The notes beneath the pieces are model-generated. The model searched no databases, was not told the DNA's origin, and worked only from the letters and a program-made list of their open reading frames with translations. This document shows positions 1-7,968 of a stretch of 64,000 nucleotides of DNA, piece after piece (within the stretch, counting starts at the first letter, position 1; each line of letters starts with the position of its first letter). Origin of the DNA: Granulicella aggregans (lineage in GTDB: Bacteria; Acidobacteriota; Terriglobia; Terriglobales; Acidobacteriaceae); assembly GCF_014203275.1 (NCBI RefSeq), contig NZ_JACHIP010000003.1, positions 434,001-498,000 on the forward strand. The letters run 5' to 3'. A program made the position numbers and the translations under genes.

Positions 1-798
1 AATGTTATCGAACTGGTAGCGGCCCATGGAGTATTTTTTGCCCAGGGGTGGAAGTAGAAGCGGTCCAGCGAACGGCATGCGGACTTGGCCGCCGTGGCTA
101 TGGCCGGAGAGCACCAGATCGATGTGCGGCGCTCGTGGGTGGTGCGAGATGACGTCCATGAAGTCCGGTTCGTGGCACATCAGGATCACAGGAGCGTCCG
201 GCTTCTCGGGGGCAGCGACTTCGAGGTCGGGATTTCCCGATTCAGCGTCGTCGAGGCCTGCGAGCCAGACGTGATGGCCTCCCTTTTCGATGGGAACATA
301 GCGATTTACAAGCGGATTCATGCCGTAAGTCGTGAGCATGCTGGTGACTGCGGCTGCGTCCACGTTTACGTCATGGTTGCCGAGGATCGCGTAGCGGAGC
401 GGGCACTCGAGGCCGCGAAGGATCGCGCCGCAGTGCGGCATCGCGGCGTAAGCGCGATTGTCGGCACCCGAAGAGTTGTTGCTGATGTAGTCGCCGGTGG
501 TGAGGACGAGATCGGGCTTGAGGGCGTTTATCTTACGGACGGCTTCGCGGAGGAAGAAGTCCTCGGTGAACCACTCGAGATGAATATCGCTCAGTTGCGC
601 GATGCGGAAGCCGTGGAAGGCCTCGGGCAGGCCGGGAATCTTGAAGGTCTGGTCGACGACCTCGATGAAGTGGCGCTCGATCTCGGCGGAGTAGAGGCCA
701 AGGGCTGCAACAGAGAGAGCGCCGCCGGCGAGGAGTTTGCGCCGGGAGAAGCGTGTTGAGGACGATGGCCGCTGCTGCGATGGAGTATCGACGGTCAT
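1..798 (-). CDS. Tat-exported calcineurin-like metallophosphoesterase (C-terminus cut by window edge)
   Basis: The minus-strand frame is open from an ATG at 798 to the window's left edge, so the C-terminus is missing. The first 35 residues hold a twin-arginine-like signal (SRRKLL followed by AGGALSVAALGLY), suggesting export or membrane anchoring. The metallophosphoesterase motifs appear in order: LSDIHLEWF, TTGDYI, ILGNHDVN, MCHEPDF and SGHSHGGQ, which supply the two-metal ligands. This arrangement resembles the YaeI/LpxG branch, some members of which cleave UDP-2,3-diacylglucosamine in lipid A synthesis; that substrate is an inference only. It is divergent from the peptidase gene starting at 849, with a 50 bp gap that must hold both promoters. 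Confidence 0.88.
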   Translation of the reverse strand, partial: MTVDTPSQQRPSSSTRFSRRKLLAGGALSVAALGLYSAEIERHFIEVVDQTFKIPGLPEAFHGFRIAQLSDIHLEWFTEDFFLREAVRKINALKPDLVLTTGDYISNNSSGADNRAYAAMPHCGAILRGLECPLRYAILGNHDVNVDAAAVTSMLTTYGMNPLVNRYVPIEKGGHHVWLAGLDDAESGNPDLEVAAPEKPDAPVILMCHEPDFMDVISHHPRAPHIDLVLSGHSHGGQVRMPFAGPLLLPPLGKKYSMGRYQFDNI

Positions 799-848
799 AC
801 TCCATGATAACGGTTTGGAATGGGTATGCTCCGATAGAATAGAGTTCG

Positions 849-1931
849 ATGAGTTTTCGAGTGAGACAGAGGCGGGCCGCTGCGGCGCTGACCGAGGGAA
901 TGGACGCCTTGCTGGTGACACATCTGCCGGATGTGCGTTATCTGACTGGATTTACGGGCTCAAGTGCGGCGTTGCTGTTGGCTGGCGGCAAGGCGACCCT
1001 ATTTACAGACGGACGCTACACCGCCCAGGCGAAGGCTGAAGCGGTGGGGACGAAGGTCGTCATCGTACCGAAAGGAACACTGACTGCGGCATGCGAAGCA
1101 GCGGTGGCTGCGGGTATCAAACACTGCGGCTTCGATGCGGCGCAGACCACGGTGGCGACGCTGGAGACGATGCGAAAAGCTGTTCCGGGCAAGGTGCGGA
1201 GGAGCTTATTCCGGCCGAGCGGGCCATTGGTCGCTCATCTGCGAGAGGTTAAGGATGACGCGGAAGTCGAGATCATGCGGCGGGCCGCATTGACCGGATG
1301 CGGTCTGTTTGATCGAATGCTGGGGTATATACGGTCTGGCCTGACAGAGATCCAGGTAGCGGCAGAGTTGGAACACGCCGCGCGACTGGCAGGAGCTGAG
1401 GCGATGTCGTTTGAGACGATCGTGGCGAGCGGCGAGCGGTCGGCGCTGCCGCACGGCCGGGCTACGAACACGAAGCTCCCAAAGCGAGGATTTGTAACGC
1501 TGGACTTCGGCGTTGTAATGGATGGGTACTGCTCTGACATGACGCGCACGGTCCATCTGGGCAAGGCGAGCCAGGAGGAGTTCGACGTGTATCATGCGGT
1601 ACTGGAAGCGCAGGAGGCTGCCGTAGCTGCTATCGCTCCGGGAGTCGCCCTGGGCGATGTAGATGAGGCGGCGCGGAGTATTCTGCGAGCGGTGAAGCTC
1701 GACGAGTACTTTACGCACTCGACTGGACATGGCGTTGGACTGGAGATTCACGAAGGTCCGCGCGTGGCGAAGGATCAGAAGGAAGTTTTGAAACGCGGTA
1801 TGGTGGTAACGGTTGAGCCCGGGGTTTATATGCCGGGCAAGTTCGGTGTGCGCATCGAAGATATGGTGCTGGTAACGGCTGGTGGCGGTGAGGTCTTGAC
1901 GCCCAGTGTGAAGGCATGGACACAGCTGTAG
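849..1931 (+). CDS. Xaa-Pro aminopeptidase/dipeptidase, M24 family
   Basis: This 360-residue cytoplasmic metallopeptidase probably removes N-terminal residues before proline. Residues 1-125 form a creatinase-type N-domain and 130-360 the pita-bread catalytic domain. All five dinuclear metal ligands are visible: D219 (LDFG), D230 (YCSDMTRT), H294 ([12 protein letters not shown]), E323 (VEPGVY) and E337 (RIEDM). Length matches bacterial PepQ/YpdF-like enzymes (about 350-360). The accB coding region begins 33 bp downstream, and a peptidase followed by accB-accC is a common bacterial order, so co-transcription is likely. Aminopeptidase versus prolidase activity cannot be separated from sequence. 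Confidence 0.9.
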   Translation: MSFRVRQRRAAAALTEGMDALLVTHLPDVRYLTGFTGSSAALLLAGGKATLFTDGRYTAQAKAEAVGTKVVIVPKGTLTAACEAAVAAGIKHCGFDAAQTTVATLETMRKAVPGKVRRSLFRPSGPLVAHLREVKDDAEVEIMRRAALTGCGLFDRMLGYIRSGLTEIQVAAELEHAARLAGAEAMSFETIVASGERSALPHGRATNTKLPKRGFVTLDFGVVMDGYCSDMTRTVHLGKASQEEFDVYHAVLEAQEAAVAAIAPGVALGDVDEAARSILRAVKLDEYFTHSTGHGVGLEIHEGPRVAKDQKEVLKRGMVVTVEPGVYMPGKFGVRIEDMVLVTAGGGEVLTPSVKAWTQL

Positions 1932-1963
1932 TGTCAGATTTTGAGAGGGAAGAAAGAGATCCG

Positions 1964-2461
1964 ATGGAAGACGAGACGAATCTGGAAAAGCTGCAAGGGC
2001 TGGTTGAGTTTTTGAAGGAGAACGGCATCGCCGAATATGAGGCGGAGCGCGGCGACACGAAGATCAGGATCAAGTTTGCTTCGGCGGCAGGGCCGGCGAC
2101 CGCACTCGATCCGGCGACACTGGCGCAGTGGCTGGGAGCTTCAGGCGCCCAAAGCGCCGCTGCACCTGCCGCCATAGCGACACCGGTTGCGTCGGTCGCG
2201 GCGGCCGAGCCTGAAGTGGCGCTGCACATGGTGAAATCTCCGATTGTGGGGACGTTCTACGATTCGCCTTCGCCAGGGTCGGCTCCGTTTGTTAAGGTGG
2301 GCGATGTGGTTGAGGTCGGGCAGGTGCTCTGCATCATCGAAGCGATGAAGCTGATGAACGAGATCGAGGCAGATGCCGCTGGCGAGATTGTGGCGCGGGT
2401 TGCGACGACGGGGCAGCCGGTGGAGTATGGGCAGCCTCTGTTTTCTATCAAGGCTAGCTAG
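1964..2461 (+). CDS. accB: Biotin carboxyl carrier protein of acetyl-CoA carboxylase
   Basis: This 165-residue protein carries the biotin that shuttles carboxylate between biotin carboxylase and carboxyltransferase in the first step of fatty-acid synthesis. It has an N-terminal helical segment (1-45), an Ala/Pro-rich linker (about 42-86) and a C-terminal biotinyl domain (88-162). The biotinylated lysine is K129 in the canonical IEAMKLMNE motif. I chose the ATG at 1964, behind a purine-rich GGGAAGAAAGAGAT stretch; a longer in-frame extension to 1916 would overlap the peptidase and adds non-conserved residues. accC follows after 89 bp containing a short hairpin repeat. The carboxyltransferase genes accA and accD are not in this window. 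Confidence 0.95.
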   Translation: MEDETNLEKLQGLVEFLKENGIAEYEAERGDTKIRIKFASAAGPATALDPATLAQWLGASGAQSAAAPAAIATPVASVAAAEPEVALHMVKSPIVGTFYDSPSPGSAPFVKVGDVVEVGQVLCIIEAMKLMNEIEADAAGEIVARVATTGQPVEYGQPLFSIKAS

Positions 2462-2504
2462 GCAGTCGTTCGCCACCTGATAGGTTCGCGGTACGTTAGA
2501 AACC

Positions 2505-2534
2505 GATCCTCCGCCTTTGGCGAAGGATGACAAG
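2505..2534. repeat. 30-bp hairpin (REP-like) repeat, copy 1, upstream of accC
   Basis: This copy begins GATCCTCCGCC and ends GAAGGATGACAAG. It can fold as TCCT/AGGA plus CGCC/GGCG arms with a TTT loop and one C-A mismatch. It matches a second copy at 4589-4618 in 28 of 30 positions, differing only at two adjacent loop-proximal bases. It lies in the accB-accC gap and ends 16 bp before the accC start codon, so it could influence accC translation or mRNA processing. I saw no further copy in the window. Confidence 0.6.
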
Positions 2535-2550
2535 ATGTTCTAGGGGCACG

Positions 2551-3906
2551 ATGTTTCGTAAGGTATTGATCGCAAATCGGGGTGAGATTGCACTGCGCGT
2601 CATCAGCGCGTGCAAGGAGATGGGCATCCGCACGGTCGCCGTATATAGCGAGGCCGACAGGAACAGCCTGCACGTCCGGTTTGCGGACGAGGCTATCTGC
2701 ATTGGACCGCCTCGTTCGGCGGATTCGTACCTGAATGTGCCGGCGGTCATCTCGGCTGCAGAGATCGCCGATGTGGATGCTATCCATCCGGGCTATGGAC
2801 TGCTGAGCGAGAACGCCAACTTTGCCGAGGTATGCCGGGCTTCGAACATCAAGTTCATCGGGCCTCCTCCTGAAGTCACGCGCATGATGGGCGAGAAGTC
2901 CACTGCTCGGCAGACGATGAAGAAGGCGAAGGTGCCGATTCTGCCCGGTTCCGACGGCGTGATTGCCGGCGCGGACGAGGCGCTGGAGTGGGCGAAGTCG
3001 GTTGGCTATCCGGTCATTTTGAAGGCTGTTGCCGGGGGCGGAGGGCGCGGCATGCGCATCTGCAGAAATGCTGCGGAGCTGCCGGAGCTTTATAACCAAG
3101 CGTCGACCGAAGCCGCGAATGCGTTCGGCAACGGCGATATGTACATGGAGAAGTTCATCGAGCGACCGCGCCACATCGAGTTCCAGGTCCTGGCCGATGA
3201 GCACGGCAACGTGATGAGCCTGGGCGAGCGCGAGTGCTCGATTCAGCGGCGGCACCAGAAGCTGATCGAAGAGGCACCGTCATTGCAGGTGAGCCCGAAG
3301 CTGCGGGCAGAGCTGGGTAAGACGATCGAGCGGTCTCTGAAGGACATCGGCTACCAGAACGCCGGGACGATCGAGTTCCTGATGGATGAAGACGGCAAGA
3401 TCTACTTCATCGAGATGAACACGCGCATCCAGGTGGAGCATTGTGTAACCGAGATGGTTACAGGTATCGACCTGGTGAAGGCGCAGTTGCGGATCGCGAT
3501 GGGCGAGAAGCTCAGCCAAATTGTGACCGAGCCGGTTACAATTCGCGGGCACGCCATCGAGTGCCGCATCAATGCGGAGCATCCGGAGAAGTTCACACCA
3601 TCAGCGGGCAAGATCACGGCGTTCAATCTGCCGGGCGGCAACGGAGTTCGTGTGGACACGGCGCAGTACGCGGAGGGCGTGGTGCCTCCTTACTATGACT
3701 CGCTGATTGCGAAACTTATCTGCCACGGGAAGAATCGCGAAGAGGCGATGGACAAGATGCAGCGCGCTCTAAGCCAGTTCGTGGTGCAGGGAATTCACAC
3801 GACGATTCCGCTGCACGAGAAAATCTTTGCGGATGAGGAGTTCCGGTCGGGGGCGTTCGATACGAAGTTTATGGAGCGGTTCTTCGAGCGCCAGGCCGCG
3901 AAGTAG
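2551..3906 (+). CDS. accC: Biotin carboxylase subunit of acetyl-CoA carboxylase
   Basis: This enzyme carboxylates biotin on AccB using ATP and bicarbonate. The 451-residue length is standard. Residues 1-113 are the N-domain ([16 protein letters not shown]), followed by an ATP-grasp fold with K116, K158, the glycine-rich AGGGGRGMR (161-169), K237, E275 and the [10 protein letters not shown] signature (288-297), then the biotin carboxylase C-terminal domain. The ATG at 2551 begins the conserved N-terminus and follows a TAGGGG stretch; an upstream in-frame start at 2527 would translate part of the hairpin repeat and is rejected. thiE starts 8 bp after the stop, suggesting one transcript. Confidence 0.97.
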   Translation: MFRKVLIANRGEIALRVISACKEMGIRTVAVYSEADRNSLHVRFADEAICIGPPRSADSYLNVPAVISAAEIADVDAIHPGYGLLSENANFAEVCRASNIKFIGPPPEVTRMMGEKSTARQTMKKAKVPILPGSDGVIAGADEALEWAKSVGYPVILKAVAGGGGRGMRICRNAAELPELYNQASTEAANAFGNGDMYMEKFIERPRHIEFQVLADEHGNVMSLGERECSIQRRHQKLIEEAPSLQVSPKLRAELGKTIERSLKDIGYQNAGTIEFLMDEDGKIYFIEMNTRIQVEHCVTEMVTGIDLVKAQLRIAMGEKLSQIVTEPVTIRGHAIECRINAEHPEKFTPSAGKITAFNLPGGNGVRVDTAQYAEGVVPPYYDSLIAKLICHGKNREEAMDKMQRALSQFVVQGIHTTIPLHEKIFADEEFRSGAFDTKFMERFFERQAAK

Positions 3907-3914
3907 GACGGTCC

Positions 3915-4544
3915 GTGAAAGCCCTTCCTCGTCTCTACGTGATCGCTGATGCCGGTATGCTCCTGTCGCGAGAAGTCAGTCTTGCAAACTTTGCGAATGA
4001 GCTTCGAGCGGCAGGTGTGACGCTGCTTCAGTATCGCGATAAGGATGCTGGGCCACAGACGATTCTGCGGAATGCTGTTGTTATTGCGGAGGCCTTTGCA
4101 GGAAGCGACGCCACGCTCATCATGAATGATCGGAGCGATCTGGCGGTGCTTGCCGAGTGGGATGGGGTGCATGTGGGTCAGGAGGATCTGTCGCCTGAAG
4201 ATGCAAGGACCGTCATAGGTTCGGGCAGGATCGTTGGCATTTCAACGCATAACGAGGCGCAGGTGATTGCGGCGGATGCGGGGGCGGCGGACTATGTGGC
4301 GATTGGGCCGGTGTTCGCTACCGGGACAAAACTTGATGCGGCGGTGGTGGTGGGGCTTGACGGGGTAAGGCGCGCGCGGGCGATGACGACGAAGCCTCTG
4401 GTGGCGATTGGCGGGATTACGCGGGAGAATGCGCGGTCCGTGATCGAGGCCGGGGCCGATTCGGTGGCGGTGATCAGCGGGTTGTTTGTACCGGGCGAGA
4501 GTGTCGAGAAGGTGGCGCGGGACTTTCTCGAGATTTTGGGGTAG
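3915..4544 (+). CDS. thiE: Thiamine-phosphate synthase
   Basis: ThiE joins HMP-pyrophosphate and the thiazole phosphate to make thiamine monophosphate. The 209-residue TIM-barrel shows the family motifs LLQYRDKDA (37-45), IMNDRSDLA (69-77), DGVHVGQEDL (83-92), VGISTHN (107-113), AIGPVFATGTK (129-139) and VAIGGIT (163-169), which bind pyrophosphate, Mg2+ and the thiazole phosphate. The start is GTG at 3915, 8 bp after accC. No TPP riboswitch fits in that gap, so control would come from the upstream acc promoter or an internal one. No other thiamine gene is adjacent. Confidence 0.95.
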   Translation: MKALPRLYVIADAGMLLSREVSLANFANELRAAGVTLLQYRDKDAGPQTILRNAVVIAEAFAGSDATLIMNDRSDLAVLAEWDGVHVGQEDLSPEDARTVIGSGRIVGISTHNEAQVIAADAGAADYVAIGPVFATGTKLDAAVVVGLDGVRRARAMTTKPLVAIGGITRENARSVIEAGADSVAVISGLFVPGESVEKVARDFLEILG

Positions 4545-4555
4545 AACTGGGGAAC

Positions 4556-6121
4556 GTGACAATTCCGCTAACGACAAAGACAGAGGCAGATCCTCCGCCT
4601 TCAGCGAAGGATGACAAGGTTTCAGGTGGTGGAACCCCGCACTTTGTGCAGGGGATGGGGCTGTTCTCCGCCACGGCGATCGTAATGGGGTCGATGATCG
4701 GGTCGGGGATCTTTATCGTGTCGGCGGATATGTCGCGGACGCTGGGGTCGCCGGCGCTGCTGATTGCGGCGTGGCTGGTGACGGCGGCGATGACGATCAT
4801 CGGTGCGCTGAGCTACGGCGAACTGGCGGCGATGATGCCTAAGGCGGGCGGTCAGTATGTGTATCTGCGCGAGTCGCTGGGGCCGCTGTGGGGATTTCTA
4901 TATGGGTGGACGCTCTTCCTGGTGATCCAGACAGGGACGATTGCGGCGGTTGGCGTTGGCTTTGGGAAGTTTCTTGGGGTGTTCATTCCAGGTGTGAGCA
5001 CGACCAACTGGATCTGGCATGTGGGCTCGGGAACGATCGGGCTGAACACAGCGAACCTTGTGGCTATTGGGATCATTACGCTGCTGACGTTCACGAATAC
5101 GCTGGGCGTGAAGCTGGGCGCGGCGGTTCAGAACGTCTTCACGTCGGCAAAGATCGTTGCGCTGGCGGCGGTGGTAATGGTGGGTGCGCTCGCGAAAAAC
5201 GCGGGTGCGATTGCCGCAAACTTTGGGGATGGCTGGCATCAGTTCTGGGCTGGCTCCGGGTTGTCGGCGCAACATCCGGTGCAGATCGGTGCCAGCGGAC
5301 CCACAGTGCTGGTCGGCGTGATGACAGTCGTGGCCGTCGTGCAGGTGGGGTCGCTGTTCTCGGCCGATGCATGGAACAATGTGACGTTTACGGCGGGAGA
5401 GATTCGGAACCCCAAGCGGAACCTCCCGCTATCGCTTGCGATCGGAACCGGCGTGGTCCTGCTTCTGTATATCCTCTGCAACTTCGTCTACTTGAGCGCG
5501 CTTCCGCTGGTGGGAAGTGCAAACGCAACGACTCTGGCTGGGCGCGGGATTCAATACGCCTCAGAGGATCGGGTCGCGACCGCGGTGATGGAGGCTGTGT
5601 TTGGAGGCGTCGGCGCGAAGCTGATGGCAGGAGCCATCCTCATCTCGACGTTTGGCTGCGTCAATGGGATGCTGCTCGCCGGCGCGCGTGTCTACTACGC
5701 GATGAGCCGGGACGGGCTCTTCTTCAAGAGTGTCGGCAAGCTGAGCCCGAAGTCGAATACGCCGGTGAACTCGCTGTGGGTGCAGTGGGCCTGGACTTGC
5801 CTGCTTTGTCTTTCGGGGAGCTATGGGCAACTGCTCGACTACGTGATCTTCGCGGTGCTGATCTTCTACATCCTGACGATTGTGGGCTTGTTTGTTCTGC
5901 GGAGGACGCGGCCGGACGCGGTGAGACCGTACAAGGCGTTCGGCTATCCGGTGCTGCCGGCGGTCTATATCGCGATGGCCGCTTGGATTTGTGTCGTACT
6001 ATTGCGTTACAAACCTCAGTACACTTGGCCGGGCCTGATAATCGTTTTGATCGGCGTTCCGGTGTACCTGCTGTGGAAGAGAAGCGGTTCGGCCATGACG
6101 CCGGAACCGGAAGTTTTGTAA
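4556..6121 (+). CDS. APC-superfamily amino-acid permease (first of two)
   Basis: This 521-residue inner-membrane transporter has about 12 hydrophobic segments. The diagnostic first helix GSMIGSGIFIVS begins near residue 45, matching the unwound substrate-binding GSGIF motif of APC permeases, and a conserved FSADAWNNVTFTAGE segment lies near residue 270. It probably exchanges or takes up an amino acid; substrate is unknown. The assigned start is GTG at 4556 behind CTGGGGAAC, 11 bp after thiE. The first 33 residues are not membrane-like and include the translation of hairpin repeat copy 2, so the ATG at 4655 (MGLFSATAIVMGS) is a serious alternative start. A second APC gene follows 46 bp later. 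Confidence 0.88.
   Translation: MTIPLTTKTEADPPPSAKDDKVSGGGTPHFVQGMGLFSATAIVMGSMIGSGIFIVSADMSRTLGSPALLIAAWLVTAAMTIIGALSYGELAAMMPKAGGQYVYLRESLGPLWGFLYGWTLFLVIQTGTIAAVGVGFGKFLGVFIPGVSTTNWIWHVGSGTIGLNTANLVAIGIITLLTFTNTLGVKLGAAVQNVFTSAKIVALAAVVMVGALAKNAGAIAANFGDGWHQFWAGSGLSAQHPVQIGASGPTVLVGVMTVVAVVQVGSLFSADAWNNVTFTAGEIRNPKRNLPLSLAIGTGVVLLLYILCNFVYLSALPLVGSANATTLAGRGIQYASEDRVATAVMEAVFGGVGAKLMAGAILISTFGCVNGMLLAGARVYYAMSRDGLFFKSVGKLSPKSNTPVNSLWVQWAWTCLLCLSGSYGQLLDYVIFAVLIFYILTIVGLFVLRRTRPDAVRPYKAFGYPVLPAVYIAMAAWICVVLLRYKPQYTWPGLIIVLIGVPVYLLWKRSGSAMTPEPEVL
4589..4618. repeat. 30-bp hairpin (REP-like) repeat, copy 2, within permease 5' coding end
   Basis: This copy also begins GATCCTCCGCC and ends GAAGGATGACAAG. 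It differs from the 2505-2534 copy only at two adjacent central bases (CA for TG) and retains a hairpin with CGC/GCG and TCCT/AGGA arms. If the GTG start at 4556 is right, it is translated as ADPPPSAKDDK. If translation starts at 4655, it lies in the untranslated leader like copy 1. Confidence 0.6.
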
Positions 6122-6167
6122 GTCTGAAGACAAATACGGAAGAGATAAAAGGGAGAACCAGGCCACG

Positions 6168-7766
6168 ATGGCGAACCTGCTTGCAAAAAAGACGATGACC
6201 TCCTTAATGGCCGAGGCCAATGAAGAGGGATCGCAGACACTGGAACGTTCGCTTGGGCCATTTGCGCTGACCGCCTTAGGAATCGGCGCTGTCATAGGCG
6301 CTGGAATCTTTGTTCTGAGCGGTTTGGGTGCGCACACTGCGGGACCCGCGCTGATGCTGGCGTTCGTGCTATCGGGACTGGGATGCGCGTTCGCGGGCCT
6401 CTGCTATGCGGAGTTTGCGGCGATGATTCCGCTGGCCGGATCGGCCTATACGTATGCCTATGCGACGCTGGGCGAGATCTTCGCATGGATCATCGGCTGG
6501 GACCTGACGCTCGAGTATGCGATGGGCGCGAGCACGGTGAGTTCCGGCTGGTCGAACACGTTCGTTGAGTTTCTGGCCATCTTCAACCTGAAGTTTCCGT
6601 TATGGCTGGCGTATGACCACTGGACCGGGTTGAAGAAGGCGTTCGACATCGTAGCGCGGCAGTCGGTTCATGCAACGAATCCTGAGTTGACTCCCGGCAC
6701 GAAGGCGTTCAGTGACGCGCTTTCGGCATTGCTTGCGGCCCCGTCGGCGGCACTCATAGCGCAGGCTCACGCTCTGCTGAATGCGCCAACGATCTTTGGC
6801 GTGGAGATCGGATTCAATCTTCCGGCGTTCCTGATCGCGTTGGTGATCACGACGGTCCTGGTGATCGGAATCAAGGAGTCGGCGAACTTCAACGCGGGCA
6901 TTGTGATGTTGAAGGTCGGCGTGGTGCTGTTCGTGCTCGGCCTGGGATCGCACTATGTAAACAAGGCAAACTGGGGATCGGACTGGCACACGTTTGCGCC
7001 GTTCGGAGTCGGCGGTATCGGTCTGGCGGCAGGTCTGGTGTTCTTTTCGTACATCGGCTTCGACGCCGTTTCGACGACCGCCCAGGAGGCCAAGAACCCG
7101 CAACGCGACATGCCCATCGGGATCATCGCTTCATTGGCCATCTGCACGCTCTTGTATATCGGCGTGGCTGCTGTTCTCACCGGAATGGTCTACTGGCCTG
7201 AGATCAACATCGAGGCTCCGATCTCGCGAGCGTTCCTTGACCGCAACTTGAACTCTGCGGCAAACGTGATCACCATCGGAGCGCTGGCGGGACTCACGAG
7301 CGTCATGCTGGTGATGTTGCTGGGCCAAAGCCGCGTGCTGTATTCGATGGCAAAGGACGGACTGTTGCCGAAGGGATTCTTCGCAGCGATCCATCCGCGT
7401 TTCAGGACGCCATGGAAGGGGACCATTCTCGCAGGGCTGCTAGCCGCGCTGGTGGGATCAGTGACACCGATCGACGCCATTGGCAAGATGGTGAATATCG
7501 GGACACTCTTCGCGTTCGTCATCGTGTGCATCGCGGTGATCGTGCTGCGCAGGAAGGATCCTGATCGTCACCGGCCGTTCAAGACGCCGCTGGTGCCGTT
7601 GATTCCCATCCTTGGGATTTTATTCAATGGCTACATGATGGTTGAGCTTGGCGCGGCCAACTGGTACCGTCTGATCGGCTGGATGGCGATCGGCCTGGTG
7701 GTCTACTACTTCTACGGCAGGAAGCATAGCAAGCTGCAAAGAGAGCTAGCGGGTCAAGTCGAGTAA
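6168..7766 (+). CDS. APC-superfamily cationic amino-acid transporter-type permease (second of two)
   Basis: This 532-residue membrane protein has the CAT/YfnA-like layout. A short cytoplasmic N-terminus (SQTLERSLGPFALTALGIG) precedes helix 1 with GAVIGAGIFVLSG, then about 12-14 helices including AGLVFFSYIGFDAVSTTAQE and the closing NGYMMVELGAANWYRLIGW region. The family imports or exports neutral or basic amino acids. The ATG at 6168 follows a GGGAGAACCAGG stretch and lies 46 bp after the first permease, with which it shares only fold-level similarity, so this is not a recent duplication. A strong terminator at 7798-7826 ends the transcription unit. Confidence 0.92.
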   Translation: MANLLAKKTMTSLMAEANEEGSQTLERSLGPFALTALGIGAVIGAGIFVLSGLGAHTAGPALMLAFVLSGLGCAFAGLCYAEFAAMIPLAGSAYTYAYATLGEIFAWIIGWDLTLEYAMGASTVSSGWSNTFVEFLAIFNLKFPLWLAYDHWTGLKKAFDIVARQSVHATNPELTPGTKAFSDALSALLAAPSAALIAQAHALLNAPTIFGVEIGFNLPAFLIALVITTVLVIGIKESANFNAGIVMLKVGVVLFVLGLGSHYVNKANWGSDWHTFAPFGVGGIGLAAGLVFFSYIGFDAVSTTAQEAKNPQRDMPIGIIASLAICTLLYIGVAAVLTGMVYWPEINIEAPISRAFLDRNLNSAANVITIGALAGLTSVMLVMLLGQSRVLYSMAKDGLLPKGFFAAIHPRFRTPWKGTILAGLLAALVGSVTPIDAIGKMVNIGTLFAFVIVCIAVIVLRRKDPDRHRPFKTPLVPLIPILGILFNGYMMVELGAANWYRLIGWMAIGLVVYYFYGRKHSKLQRELAGQVE

Positions 7767-7797
7767 CAAGACAAAGAAGTACAAGAAGCGGAGATGC

Positions 7798-7826
7798 AAA
7801 GGCCCGGCAGCGATGCCGGGCCTTTT
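7798..7826. terminator. Rho-independent terminator after the permease pair
   Basis: A 12-bp perfect stem (AAAGGCCCGGCA / TGCCGGGCCTTT) with a GCGA tetraloop is followed by another T. It lies 31 bp after the permease stop. The A/T flanks make it usable from both strands, so it could also stop transcription of the minus-strand gene ending at 7969. The GGCCCGGCA arm recurs in the terminator at 40027-40048. The remaining bases to 7968 show nothing else I can support. Confidence 0.85.
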
Positions 7827-7968
7827 GCGTCTACGCGGTGGGGTGCGGTTTGTGTTTCGCAAGAGTGTTCCATCCGTCGCAAGAGGCAGCGACACGCGGG
7901 ATGAGGCGCTCACCCTTGTCCCCAACCCTCTCTCGTGAGGTGAACTAGACAAGGCTTGCTAAAGCTGT

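Noticed and set aside
85..759. Long plus-strand open frame opposite the phosphoesterase
   Set aside because: It is the complement of the clearly motif-bearing minus-strand gene, whose residues are conserved; the plus frame has no domain.
1916..1963. Upstream extension of accB
   Set aside because: It overlaps the peptidase end and lacks conservation, whereas the ATG at 1964 follows a purine-rich stretch and begins the conserved N-terminus.
3907..3914. TPP riboswitch ahead of thiE
   Set aside because: Only 8 bp separate accC and thiE, far too short for the aptamer.
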